From Micromonospora saelicesensis (GTDB taxonomy: Bacteria > Actinomycetota > Actinomycetes > Mycobacteriales > Micromonosporaceae), in NCBI RefSeq assembly GCF_900091575.1, contig NZ_FMCR01000003.1, forward strand, positions 682,001 to 746,000: a stretch of DNA of 64,000 bases, in the 5' to 3' direction. Both the position numbers and the translations under genes were made by a program. This document shows, piece by piece, positions 23,410 through 31,201 of this stretch. The first letter of the stretch is position 1; the number at the start of each line of letters is the position of its first letter. The notes below the pieces were generated by a model that had not been told where the DNA came from, ran no database searches, and worked only from the letters and a program-made list of their open reading frames with translations.

Positions 23410-24389
23410 CCGTTGATGCCGAGCATGTCGCGCAACTGCTCGACGGTGAGCCACTCGTCGTTGGTGTCCGACTGGTAGGCGAAGCCGTCCGGCACCGGGT
23501 CGCAGTCGACCGGCGCCTGGTAGCCCCAGGTGGCGATGGTCGGCTGGACGATGAACCGGCCGTCGGCGCGCAGCGTCCGCCGGCTGTCGTCGGGCGCGAT
23601 CATCTCCTCGTGCAGCTTCTCGCCCGGCCGGATCCCGATCTCGTGGGTGGTGGCGTCCGGGGCCACGGCCTCGACCAGGTCGAGGATGCGCATGCTCGGG
23701 ATACGCGGCACGAACAGCTCGCCGCCCTGCATCTGGTCGAACGAGTCCATGACGAACTGCACGGCCTGGTCCAGGGTGATCCAGAAGCGGGTCATCCGCT
23801 TGTCGGTGATCGGCAGGCTCTTGCCCTCGGCGGCCAGCCGGCGGAACAGCGGGACCACCGAGCCGCGGCTGCCCACCACGTTGCCGTAGCGCACCACGGC
23901 GAACCGGGTGGGGTGCTGGGCGGCGTAGTGGTTGGCCGAGACGAACAGCTTGTCGCCGACCAGCTTCGTCGCGCCGTACAAATTGATCGGGCTGGACGCC
24001 TTGTCGGTGGAGAGCGCGATGACCTTCCTGACGCCGGCCTCGATCGCCGCGTCGACGACGTGCTGCGAGCCGGTGATGTTGGTGGCGATGTACTCCGAGG
24101 GGTTGTACTCCGCGGTGTCCACCTGCTTCAGCGCGGCGGCGTGCACCACGTGGTCGACGCCGTGCATGGCCCGGGTGAGGCGGTGCCGGTCCCGGATGTC
24201 GCCGATGAACCAGCGCAGCCGCGGGTCGTCGCCAAGTTGCTGGCGCAGCTCGTACTGCTTGAGCTCGTCGCGGGAGAACACCACCACGCGGGCGGGGTCG
24301 GCCTCGTTGAGGATGTGCCGGAGGAACGTCCTGCCGAAGGAACCAGTTCCCCCGGTGATCAGAATGGACGATCCATTCAACTCACTCAA
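23406..24389 (-). CDS. pseB: PseB-like UDP-GlcNAc 4,6-dehydratase (inverting)
   Basis: A 327-residue short-chain dehydrogenase/reductase of the extended type. It makes the first committed intermediate of pseudaminic acid from UDP-GlcNAc. The NAD(P)-binding loop is ITGGTGSFG at residues 11-19. The active-site stretch STDKASSPINLYGATK supplies the Asp-Lys pair and the Tyr/Lys couple typical of inverting dehydratases. HEEMI and IRPGEKLHEEM near the end are family hallmarks. The frame is open upstream to 24653, but the TTG at 24389 has a GGGAG site 7 bases before it and gives a normal N-terminus, so I start there. It is the first gene of the minus-strand pse operon. Confidence 0.9.
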   Translation of the reverse strand: MSELNGSSILITGGTGSFGRTFLRHILNEADPARVVVFSRDELKQYELRQQLGDDPRLRWFIGDIRDRHRLTRAMHGVDHVVHAAALKQVDTAEYNPSEYIATNITGSQHVVDAAIEAGVRKVIALSTDKASSPINLYGATKLVGDKLFVSANHYAAQHPTRFAVVRYGNVVGSRGSVVPLFRRLAAEGKSLPITDKRMTRFWITLDQAVQFVMDSFDQMQGGELFVPRIPSMRILDLVEAVAPDATTHEIGIRPGEKLHEEMIAPDDSRRTLRADGRFIVQPTIATWGYQAPVDCDPVPDGFAYQSDTNDEWLTVEQLRDMLGING

Positions 24390-24754
24390 TGTGGTGCTCC
24401 CGTGTTCGTGGATGAACGAGCGGCCCTGGGCCGGCCGACCGGGGTGACACGCTAGCCATGGCGGGTTAACTCCTCGGCGCTCGCGGGTGAACCACAACCT
24501 CTGCTCCCGTGAATGCCGAACACCGCGTAGGCGAACACTTCCGACCGCCCCGAATGTGGGCTGACCTGGCCGGATCGGGCCGTTACAGTGACCGCGCGAA
24601 CGGCCCGGCGGCCCGGCGCGCAGCCGGGTCCCACGTTCACCCGACATCCACACCGGCTCGGTGCGAGCGGGCCACCCCGGGCGTCACCGACGCCGGTCGG
24701 CGGGCCTGTCGGATCAGCGCGGGCCCGGTCCGGCCGGCAATTCTGGAGGCGTTC
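24390..24754. promoter_or_regulatory. Divergent intergenic region between pseB and the membrane glycosyltransferase-like gene
   Basis: There are 365 bases without a gene. Toward the plus-strand gene there is a candidate sigma-70-type promoter: CTGACC at 24561-24566, 17 bases, then TACAGT at 24584-24589, leaving a leader of about 160 bases. The pse operon leader lies on the other side. No convincing -35/-10 was found for pseB, only a TAGCGT on the minus strand. No strong hairpin or riboswitch was recognised. Confidence 0.4.
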
Positions 24755-26491
24755 ATGGCACCCGGTAGTGACGTGATCGAACGGCCGGTGGTGGTGGCCG
24801 AGACGCCGGGTGGCCCGCCCGCCCGACGGTGGCTGGTGCCGCTGCTGCTGGTCGTCGGTTGGGTGCTCAGCGTGGCCTGGCGGATGTGGTGGTCCCGGCA
24901 CATCGTGCTGCCCATCGCGCACACCGACGAGGACAGTTACCTGAACACCGCCCGCGCGCTGGCCGGCGGCCCGGGGGGCTTCAGCAGCGAGAACGACCTG
25001 CTGCGCCGGGTCGGCTACCCGATGCTGATCTCGCCGGCGTTCCTCGGGGACCGGGACTTCACCGACAGCTACCGGATCGTCCAGCTGATCAACGCGATGG
25101 TGAACTCGGCGCTGCTGCCGCTGGCGTACCTGTTCGGTCGTCGGCTGTTCCAGCTGCGCCGCTCGTACGCGCTGCTCGGCGCGGTCGCGGCGGCGACCCT
25201 GCCGGCCACCGCCTTCTACGCGGGCGTCGCCATGATCGACGCGGTGATGGCGCCGCTCGTGGTCGCCTGGCTGCTCGCCGTGCACCGCTGGATCACCCGG
25301 CCCGGCCCGCTCGCCGCCGCCACCGTGGGCCTGCTGGTCGGCGGGTTCCACCTGCTGCACTCCCGCGGCCTGGTGATCGTGGCCGTGCACGCCGGGCTGG
25401 TGCTGCTGCTGTTCGTCCGCCGCCGGATCAGCCCGCCCGTGGTGCTCGCGGCGCTGCTGCCGGTGCTCGCCATGGCACTCGTCAACGAGGCCGCCATCCG
25501 CTACCTCGGCGGCAAGGTCTACCTGCTCGGCAGCACCCCCGACGGCGGCACGTTCGAGGCGATCACCTCCGCCCAGGGGGTGGTCCGGGTGAGCGCCGCG
25601 GTCACCACCCAGCTCTGGTACCTCGTGGTGATCACGTTCGGAATGGCCGGGGTGGCCTGGGCCGGCGCCCTACGCGAGCTGTGGCGCCCACGGCACGGCG
25701 ACGCGGCCCGCTGGACGATGGGCGTGGCGCTGGTGGTGACCGTCGGGGTGGCCGGCGGCGCGTCGGTGATCCTGTCCGGCATCACCGGCAAGCCGCTGGA
25801 CGCGATCTACGGCCGCTACGTGCAGATGCTGGCGCCGCTCTGGCTGCTGGTCGGGCTGGGGGTGCTGTTCACCACCGGGTGGCGGGCAGTGCTGCGCCGG
25901 GCGGCGGTCGCGGTGGCGCTGCTGGTCGGCGGCGGCGCGCTGGTCGCCGCCCGACTCGCGTACGTGGCCAGCCAGGGCCACCGATTGCGCTACGGCGGAT
26001 TCAGCGCACCGGACCTGGCGGCGTTGACCGACGGATGGCGGGAGCTACGACCGGTGGTCGGGTCGCTGGTCGGCATCGCCGGCTGCGTGCTGCTCGTCGC
26101 CACGGTCCGGGTGCCCCGCCTGCGGCTGCCCATCCTCGGCGCCATCGTGGTGGTCAACCTCGTCACGATGCAGGTGATCGACCAACGGATCGTGCGACCG
26201 ACCGCCGTGAGCACCGCGCCGACGCCCCGGGTGGCCGACGTCGGCGTACGCCCCGGCGAGCGGGTGTGGGCCTCGACCGGCGTGCACTACACCCTCCGGT
26301 TCAACCTCAGCCACCAGGTGACCTGGGCCGACGTCCGATGGTTCGGCGACAGACAGCCGCCGGCCGCGGCGCAGGTCGTGTTCGCCCGCTGGGCACCGGG
26401 GCAGGTCGACGACTGGGACGGCACGGCGTACGGCTTCGTCCGACTCGGCGGCAACCCGGAGCAGCACTGGGCCGCCTGGCGGCGGGCCTGA
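24755..26491 (+). CDS. Polytopic membrane protein, GT-C glycosyltransferase-like
   Basis: A 578-residue protein with about ten or more hydrophobic spans, for example VPLLLVVGWVLSVAW near residue 32. The first external loop has TDEDSYLNTARAL, an acidic motif placed where ArnT/PMT-type GT-C enzymes have their catalytic Asp. YGRYVQMLAPLWLLVGLGVL fits a later lipid-facing loop. A soluble C-terminal stretch follows the last span. GT-C proteins move sugars from polyprenyl carriers on the outer face. The substrate is unknown. The GGAGG site before the ATG at 24755 fixes the start despite a longer open frame. It lies inside the pse region, so it may decorate or assemble the surface polymer. Confidence 0.65.
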   Translation: MAPGSDVIERPVVVAETPGGPPARRWLVPLLLVVGWVLSVAWRMWWSRHIVLPIAHTDEDSYLNTARALAGGPGGFSSENDLLRRVGYPMLISPAFLGDRDFTDSYRIVQLINAMVNSALLPLAYLFGRRLFQLRRSYALLGAVAAATLPATAFYAGVAMIDAVMAPLVVAWLLAVHRWITRPGPLAAATVGLLVGGFHLLHSRGLVIVAVHAGLVLLLFVRRRISPPVVLAALLPVLAMALVNEAAIRYLGGKVYLLGSTPDGGTFEAITSAQGVVRVSAAVTTQLWYLVVITFGMAGVAWAGALRELWRPRHGDAARWTMGVALVVTVGVAGGASVILSGITGKPLDAIYGRYVQMLAPLWLLVGLGVLFTTGWRAVLRRAAVAVALLVGGGALVAARLAYVASQGHRLRYGGFSAPDLAALTDGWRELRPVVGSLVGIAGCVLLVATVRVPRLRLPILGAIVVVNLVTMQVIDQRIVRPTAVSTAPTPRVADVGVRPGERVWASTGVHYTLRFNLSHQVTWADVRWFGDRQPPAAAQVVFARWAPGQVDDWDGTAYGFVRLGGNPEQHWAAWRRA

Positions 26492-26504
26492 CCCACCACG
26501 CTTC

Positions 26505-26541
26505 GGTGGACACCGCTATTCGTGAACGGCGGATGTCCACC
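26505..26541. terminator. Hairpin between convergent genes
   Basis: GGTGGACACCGC (26505-26516) pairs with GCGGATGTCCACC (26529-26541) with one bulged base. The hairpin lies between the stops of the membrane protein gene (plus) and pseH (minus). A role as a bidirectional terminator is inferred. Confidence 0.5.
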
Positions 26542-26593
26542 GGGAGCACGGCCGGTTAATGCTTTCTGTCCATTGCGGAAAATGGTCCGTGAA

Positions 26594-27103
26594 TCAGCGT
26601 TGGCGGCGGTCCGCCCGAGCCAGGGAAATCGGGATGACGGTGATTTCCCGGCCGTCGGACAGCTCCTGTCGCGGGGTTCCCTCGACGAATCGGAAACGCC
26701 GGTTCATCTGTCGTACGACGGTATTGTGGCCGAGCACCTCGCCGTCGAGTCGGTCCAGGTGCAGCCCGTCGAAGGCGTACTCGACGGCCTCCCGCATGAC
26801 CCCCAGCCAGGCCGGCAGTGTCTCGCCCCGCCCGTCCAGCCCGTCGGCGTCGAGATAGAAGCCCCACGCGCCGGTGCGGGGGCCGTCCAACCGCAGGTCG
26901 AAGAAGGTGACCACACCACAGGGCCGGTCGTCGCGGACGTACACCAGCACTCGCCGGGACGGGTCGTCGCGGACCGCCGACCACCACCGGGCGTGCTCCT
27001 CGGCGGTGATCTCGTGACTGGTCTTGCTGACCTGTCGATTGGTTTCCTGATTACGCCAGGACAACATCAGATGAACGTCGTCCGTCGTCGCTTCGCGCAG
27101 CAC
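26594..27103 (-). CDS. pseH: PseH-like GNAT N-acyltransferase
   Basis: A 169-residue GNAT-fold protein. PseH N-acetylates C4 of UDP-4-amino-4,6-dideoxy-AltNAc in the pathway. The N-terminus has LMLSWRNQETNRQVS and HARWWSAV, seen in PseH/RimJ-like enzymes. GAWGFYLDADG, LGVMREAVEYAFDGLHLDRLDGEVLGHNTVVRQMNRRFRFVEG is the GNAT core, with the acyl-donor loop before the helix. The start is the GTG at 27103 with AGGAAAG upstream. It is divergent from the acyl carrier protein gene 100 bases away. That neighbour raises the possibility that the donor is an acyl-ACP rather than acetyl-CoA (inference). Confidence 0.78.
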   Translation of the reverse strand: MLREATTDDVHLMLSWRNQETNRQVSKTSHEITAEEHARWWSAVRDDPSRRVLVYVRDDRPCGVVTFFDLRLDGPRTGAWGFYLDADGLDGRGETLPAWLGVMREAVEYAFDGLHLDRLDGEVLGHNTVVRQMNRRFRFVEGTPRQELSDGREITVIPISLARADRRQR

Positions 27104-27190
27104 GTGCGTCTCGCTTTCCTAGCCGTTCACGTCGGGTTCCGGCACCTTACCCGGGCCTACCGGGAAATCGGATATGCATTCGTTGGGTTG

Positions 27191-27203
27191 TAGACTGCGG
27201 CGC
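27191..27203 (+). promoter_or_regulatory. Candidate leaderless promoter (-10 element) of the acyl carrier protein operon
   Basis: TAGACT at 27191-27196 is followed by 7 bases and then the ATG at 27204. In actinobacteria this spacing is typical of transcripts that begin at the start codon. No Shine-Dalgarno sequence is visible before the ATG, which agrees. The -35 region is poor (TCGGAT). Only transcription-start mapping would decide. Confidence 0.4.
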
Positions 27204-27455
27204 ATGAACGAATTGAGTCGCGCGCAGATCCGCGACCTCATGGCTCAGGTGCTGAAGAATCAGGACAAGGAGCTGCCCGCGGACGACGCGGCGCAGTTGC
27301 GGGAGATCGGCTTCCGGTCGCTCGACTTCTCCGAGCTGGCCCTGCGGGTGGAGGACGAGACGGGGGAGGAGCTCAACTTCGACGCCCCCGGGCTGCGTCG
27401 CATCGCCACCGTCGGGGACGTCCTCGATTTCCTCGTCGAGCTTCAACACCAGTGA
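27204..27455 (+). CDS. Acyl carrier protein
   Basis: An 83-residue four-helix carrier protein. The phosphopantetheine site is in EIGFRSLDFSELALRVED, with Ser39 in the GFRSL position that corresponds to the GxDSL motif. The preceding Asp is replaced by Arg, so the site is a variant. VGDVLDFL near the end is the usual last helix. It opens a four-gene set: the ligase gene overlaps its stop by 4 bases, followed by an SDR and a PPTase-like gene. The location inside the pse locus suggests a pathway-specific carrier rather than the fatty-acid ACP. No ketosynthase is adjacent. Confidence 0.87.
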   Translation: MNELSRAQIRDLMAQVLKNQDKELPADDAAQLREIGFRSLDFSELALRVEDETGEELNFDAPGLRRIATVGDVLDFLVELQHQ

Positions 27456-28732
27456 CCGTCGCGACGTCGCGCCACCTGACCCCCGCCAGCCCGGAGCCAG
27501 CCGGTGTCGACAACCGGCTCGTCGTCGGTGGCGCCCCGCTGACCTGGCGTTCGCTGCCGACGCCCACCCTGCCCGACCCGGCGGCGGTGCTCGCCCGCTC
27601 GGCCGTGCACGCGCTCACTGCGGCGCGGCAGCACGCCGTGCACGGCACCGAGCTGCTGCTCAGCACCGCGAGTCGGGTCGACGCGGTGATGCGCACCGAA
27701 CTGCTGACGGCCGGGTTCACCGTCGGCGTCCTCGACGACGACGGCGTGCACCCGAGCGCACCGGCCCGGCCGCGAGCCGCCGAGCCGGGCCGGCTCTGGC
27801 TGCTGACCTCGGGCTCCACCGGGCGTCCGAAGCGGGTCGGGCACACCCTCGACACGCTGACCACGGTGCGGGGCGACCAGCCTGAGCGGACCTGGCTCTG
27901 CCCGTACGCCCCCGGCACGTACGCCTGGTGGCAGGTCGTCACCCTGTCGCTGACCCAGCCCGGCCAGCACCTGGTGGTGGTCGAGCCCGACGAGTTGGAC
28001 GACTGGCCCACTGTCGCGGCCACCCACCGGGTGGACGCGGCCTCCGGCACCCCGACCTTCTGGCGTCGCACCCTCTACCGCGACGCCGAGGCGCTGGCCC
28101 GGGTGCCGCTGCGCCAGATCACCCTCGGCGGGGAGCCGGTGGACCAGGCGATCCTGGACCAGCTGCGGGAGGTCTTTCCGACGGCCCGGATCTCCTGGAT
28201 CTACGCGTCCTCCGAGGCGGGTGCGTCCATTGTGGTGCACGACGGGCGGGCCGGGTTCCCGGTCGACTGGCTGGACCGGGAGACCCCGGGTCGACCGACG
28301 CTCTCGGTCCGCGACGACGAGTTGGTGGTCACCTCCCCGTACCACGGGGCCGGCCTCGCCGGCCCGATCCGCACCGGGGACCGGGTGCAGGTGCTCGACG
28401 GCCGGGTGCTGATCACCGGCCGACTGGACTCCGACGAGATCAACGTCGGTGGCAGCAAGGTCTCCGCCGGTGTGGTCCGCGGCGTACTCACCGGTCATCC
28501 GGCGGTGGCCTGGGCCCGGGTGACCGGCCGCCGCGCCCCGGTGCTCGGGCGGATGGTGGTCGCCGAGGTGGTCCTCGCCGCTGCCGACCCGTCCGGCGCT
28601 GACACCGGTGTGCCGGACGAGGCGGCGCTGGTCCGCTGGTGCGCCGACCGGCTCCCCGAGCACGCGGTGCCGCGCCGCATTCGCGTCCTGACCGACATTC
28701 CCGTCAAGGAGACCCTGAAGAGCGATGTCTGA
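27452..28732 (+). CDS. Compact AMP-forming acyl (ACP/CoA) ligase-like adenylation enzyme
   Basis: A 426-residue ANL-superfamily enzyme, shorter than the usual 500-550. The visible cores are LLTSGSTGRPKRV near residue 118 (A3 phosphate loop), WIYASSEAG (A5), IRTGDRVQV (A7), GRLDSDEINVGGSKVS (A8 hinge) and PVKETLKSDV at the C-terminus with the A10-type lysine. Part of the N-terminal subdomain is missing compared with long-chain ligases. It would adenylate a carboxylic acid and load it on the adjacent carrier protein; the acid is unknown. The GTG at 27452 overlaps the ACP stop (GTGA), and the ATG of the reductase gene overlaps its own end by 8 bases, so the genes are tightly coupled. Confidence 0.85.
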   Translation: MTVATSRHLTPASPEPAGVDNRLVVGGAPLTWRSLPTPTLPDPAAVLARSAVHALTAARQHAVHGTELLLSTASRVDAVMRTELLTAGFTVGVLDDDGVHPSAPARPRAAEPGRLWLLTSGSTGRPKRVGHTLDTLTTVRGDQPERTWLCPYAPGTYAWWQVVTLSLTQPGQHLVVVEPDELDDWPTVAATHRVDAASGTPTFWRRTLYRDAEALARVPLRQITLGGEPVDQAILDQLREVFPTARISWIYASSEAGASIVVHDGRAGFPVDWLDRETPGRPTLSVRDDELVVTSPYHGAGLAGPIRTGDRVQVLDGRVLITGRLDSDEINVGGSKVSAGVVRGVLTGHPAVAWARVTGRRAPVLGRMVVAEVVLAAADPSGADTGVPDEAALVRWCADRLPEHAVPRRIRVLTDIPVKETLKSDV

Positions 28733-29480
28733 GCCAGCCGACACCCAGCTCGTCCCGCCCAGCTCCGTGGTTCTCGTCTCCGGCGGTTCCCGTGGCCTGG
28801 GCCTGGCCATCGTCACCGACCTGCTCGACGCGGGCGTACGCGTGGCCGCGTTCGCCCGCACCATCACCTCGGAGTTGGAGAAGCTCGCCGCCGAGCACCC
28901 CGACCGGGTGCACGTCGGCTCGGTGGACGTCACCGACCTGCGCGCCGCGCAGAGCTTCGTCCGCGAGGTGGAGCAACGCCTCGGCCCGATCGACGGCATC
29001 GTCAACAACGCCGCCATGGGGCAGGACTCCCTGCACGCCCACACCGCCGCCGACGACATCGCCCGGATCATCGAGACGAACCTGACGGCCCCGCTGCAGC
29101 TGACCCGGCTGGTTATCCGCCGGATGCTCGCCAAGGGGCTGCGCGGGCGGATCGTCAACATCACCTCGATCTGCGGGCAGCGCGGTTTCCCCGGCCTCGT
29201 CGCGTACTCGGCCACCAAGGGCGGCATGGACGCCGCCACCCGCTCGCTCGCCCGCGAACTGGGCGGCCGGATGCTGGTCAACTCGGTCGCGCCCGGGTTC
29301 TTCGCCTCGGAGATGTCCGCCGTGCTCGGTCCGACCCAGCTCGACCAGATCGTGCGCCGCACCCCAACCGGTCACCTGACCGAGCCGGTGGAGGTCACCC
29401 CGGTCGTGCGGATGCTGCTGCGGGAGCACACCAACATCAACGGCCAGGTCATCGTGGTGGACGGTGCCGCCGCCATCTGA
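28725..29480 (+). CDS. FabG-like short-chain dehydrogenase/reductase
   Basis: A 251-residue classical SDR. The cofactor loop is SGGSRGLG at residues 19-26, and NNAAMG lies at 94-99. The catalytic set is N119, S148, Y161 and K165 (TSIC...YSATKGG). The C-terminal NGQVIVVDGA is typical of 3-oxoacyl-ACP reductases. Between the acyl carrier/ligase pair and a PPTase-like gene, a role in reducing a 3-oxoacyl group on the carrier, giving a 3-hydroxyacyl chain, is plausible but inferred. A sugar-modifying role is the main alternative. Its end overlaps the next gene by 17 bases if that gene starts at 29464. Confidence 0.85.
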   Translation: MSEPADTQLVPPSSVVLVSGGSRGLGLAIVTDLLDAGVRVAAFARTITSELEKLAAEHPDRVHVGSVDVTDLRAAQSFVREVEQRLGPIDGIVNNAAMGQDSLHAHTAADDIARIIETNLTAPLQLTRLVIRRMLAKGLRGRIVNITSICGQRGFPGLVAYSATKGGMDAATRSLARELGGRMLVNSVAPGFFASEMSAVLGPTQLDQIVRRTPTGHLTEPVEVTPVVRMLLREHTNINGQVIVVDGAAAI

Positions 29481-29988
29481 CCTGCGGCCGGTTCCCCTGC
29501 CGGTGCGACCAGCACGGCACGGCGGGGCGGCCGTGCCGCGTCCGGTGCCGGGGCTGCTCGTCGCCGCCGAACAGCATCTGCGCATCGGGTCGCGGGCCGC
29601 GATGGCCGACGCGGTGACCCGCAGTCACCTCGACGATGGACGGTGCGTCGGCTGGTACGGCCCACCGGCGCCCGGCTGGCGGGTGGCCGTCGACGCGGAG
29701 CGCGCCGACGCCCCGGTGCCCCCGGCGCTGGCTCGTCGGTTCGGCACTGCGGACTTCTGGGCTCGGTGGACCCGGGCCGAATGCTGGTGCAAGTTGGCCG
29801 ATGTGTCGGTGGCATCCTGGTGGCGGCGTCATGGTCTGGGTACGCCGGCCGACGGGTCGGCGATCTGGCGGACCCTCTGGGTGGACGACCTGGTGGTCAC
29901 CGTCGGCTTCGCCCCGACCCTCCCACCCCGCGATCTTGCACTTTCTGACGCCGAATCGCGGCTTACACGCCTTTCGCCGGGACAGTAA
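29464..29988 (+). CDS. 4'-phosphopantetheinyl transferase-like protein
   Basis: A 174-residue protein with the two short signatures of the Sfp/AcpS superfamily. These are a GxDxE-like VAVDAERAD near residue 74 and a WxxxEAxxK-like WTRAECWCKLADV near residue 102. It would convert the neighbouring apo-carrier protein to its holo form. The length is shorter than Sfp. The GTG start at 29464, inside the end of the reductase gene, is tentative because the ribosome-binding site is weak. The last 20 residues are encoded by the left half of an intergenic inverted repeat (29929-30002), so the C-terminus looks acquired or extended by that element. Confidence 0.68.
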   Translation: MPPPSDLRPVPLPVRPARHGGAAVPRPVPGLLVAAEQHLRIGSRAAMADAVTRSHLDDGRCVGWYGPPAPGWRVAVDAERADAPVPPALARRFGTADFWARWTRAECWCKLADVSVASWWRRHGLGTPADGSAIWRTLWVDDLVVTVGFAPTLPPRDLALSDAESRLTRLSPGQ

Positions 29989-30002
29989 CTGCAAGATCGC
30001 GC
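29929..30002. repeat. Intergenic inverted repeat overlapping the 3' end of the PPTase-like gene
   Basis: The perfect 12-bp arms CGCGATCTTGCA (left, from 29929) and TGCAAGATCGCG (right, ending about 30002) enclose about 49 bases. Outside them, CCCACCCCG (left) and CGGGGTGGG (right, to about 30013) also pair with a small bulge. The element ends the plus-strand PPTase-like gene and lies just before the stop of the minus-strand pseI. Its size and nested layout match the element at 12365-12436, which shares the GATCxTGC core. It may serve as a bidirectional terminator. Confidence 0.7.
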
Positions 30003-30015
30003 GGCGGGGTGGGGG

Positions 30016-31068
30016 TTAGATCTGGTTCCAGCTCAGGGGGGTGCCGCGCGGGACGTCGGTGGTGAAGGTGCGGCCCAGGACCCGGTCGATCTCCACGGGC
30101 GCCAGCCCGCCGGCCGGCCGGATCGAGCGGACGTTGTGCACGGTCACCGGATCGCCGGCCCGGACGTCCTCGACCACGAAGAGCGACCGGCGGAACCGTA
30201 GCCCCTCCCGCTCCGCGGGGGTCGGTCCGATCGCGGTGCCGCCCAGCGCCTCGTACGCGCGGCCGGACTCGGCGACCAGGGCCGTCAGTTCCGCCGGGTT
30301 CAGGGAGAAGTCCGAGTCCACGCCGCCGTCGGCCCGGTCCAGCGTCACGTGCTTCTCGATGAAGCAGGCGCCGAGCGCCACCGAGGCGAGGGCCACCCCG
30401 ATGCCGGGGGTGTGGTCGGAGAGCCCGACCGGCACGTCGAACGCGCCGGCCAGCACGGGCAACCGGCGCAGGTTGCTGTCGGCCGGCGGCGCCGGGTAGG
30501 ACGCGGTGCAGGCCAGCAGGACGATGCCCGCCGCGCCGCCGGCCCGGGCGGTGCGTACGGCGGCGTCGATCTCGGCGACCGTCGCCATTCCGGTGGAGAT
30601 CACCATCGGCTTGCCGGTGCTGGCCACCAGTCGGATCAGCGGCAGGTCGACCAGCTCCGACGAGGCGATCTTGTACGCGGGCGCGTCCAGCGACTCCAGC
30701 AGCTCCACGGCTGTCGCGTCGAACGGCGACGAGAAGACCGTCAGGCCCCGCTCGCGGGCCCGCTCGAAGATCGGGGCGTGCCACTCGTACGGGGTGTGCG
30801 CGCGTTCGTAGAGGCGGTACAGGTTCTCCCCGCCCCACAGCTCGTGCCCGCTGGAGATTCGGAACGCCGGGGTGTCGACGTCGATGGTGATGGTGTCCGG
30901 CCGGTACGTCTGGAGCTTGAGCGCGTGCGCCCCGCTCGCGGCCACCGCGTCGACGATGGCCAGCGCCCGGTTCAGATCGCCGTTGTGGTTGCCGGACATC
31001 TCGGCGACCACGAACGGTCGCTCCCCGGCACCGACCGCGTGCGGTCCGATCTTGATTGTCGCCGTCAT
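30016..31068 (-). CDS. pseI: PseI-like pseudaminic acid synthase
   Basis: A 350-residue NeuB-family enzyme. It condenses 2,4-diacetamido-2,4,6-trideoxy-L-altrose with phosphoenolpyruvate. The TIM-barrel part has the opening FVVAEMSGNHNGDLNRAL, LKLQTYRPDTITID, FSSPFDATAVELLE, YKIASSELVDLPLI, GKPMVISTGMA and GLSDHTPGIGVALASVALGACFIEKHVTLD. These supply the metal-binding and PEP-binding residues. Residues about 290-350 form an SAF (antifreeze-like) domain (RFRRSLFVVEDVRAGD). The ATG at 31068 has AGAGG before it. It stands apart from the main pse operon but on the same strand, and is convergent with the ACP cassette. Confidence 0.9.
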   Translation of the reverse strand: MTATIKIGPHAVGAGERPFVVAEMSGNHNGDLNRALAIVDAVAASGAHALKLQTYRPDTITIDVDTPAFRISSGHELWGGENLYRLYERAHTPYEWHAPIFERARERGLTVFSSPFDATAVELLESLDAPAYKIASSELVDLPLIRLVASTGKPMVISTGMATVAEIDAAVRTARAGGAAGIVLLACTASYPAPPADSNLRRLPVLAGAFDVPVGLSDHTPGIGVALASVALGACFIEKHVTLDRADGGVDSDFSLNPAELTALVAESGRAYEALGGTAIGPTPAEREGLRFRRSLFVVEDVRAGDPVTVHNVRSIRPAGGLAPVEIDRVLGRTFTTDVPRGTPLSWNQI

Positions 31069-31155
31069 TCCGACCTCTGCTCAGGTACGTCCGCACCGGG
31101 GTGCGGTGGTGCTGTCATCGTCCACCCGGCGGGCGGACGACCTGGGAAATCAGGG

Positions 31156-31182
31156 CGCCGGGAGCCGCCCCGGCTCCCGGCG
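31156..31182 (-). terminator. Hairpin between the GT2 gene and pseI
   Basis: The perfect 11-bp stem CGCCGGGAGCC (31156-31166) / GGCTCCCGGCG (31172-31182) has a 5-base loop. On the minus strand it is followed by CCTGATTTCCC, a short T-containing run. It lies about 20 bases before the GT2 stop in plus coordinates, so on the minus strand it is downstream of the GT2 gene. Confidence 0.6.
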
Positions 31183-31201
31183 TGCTCCGCGGTGGGGTCG
31201 A

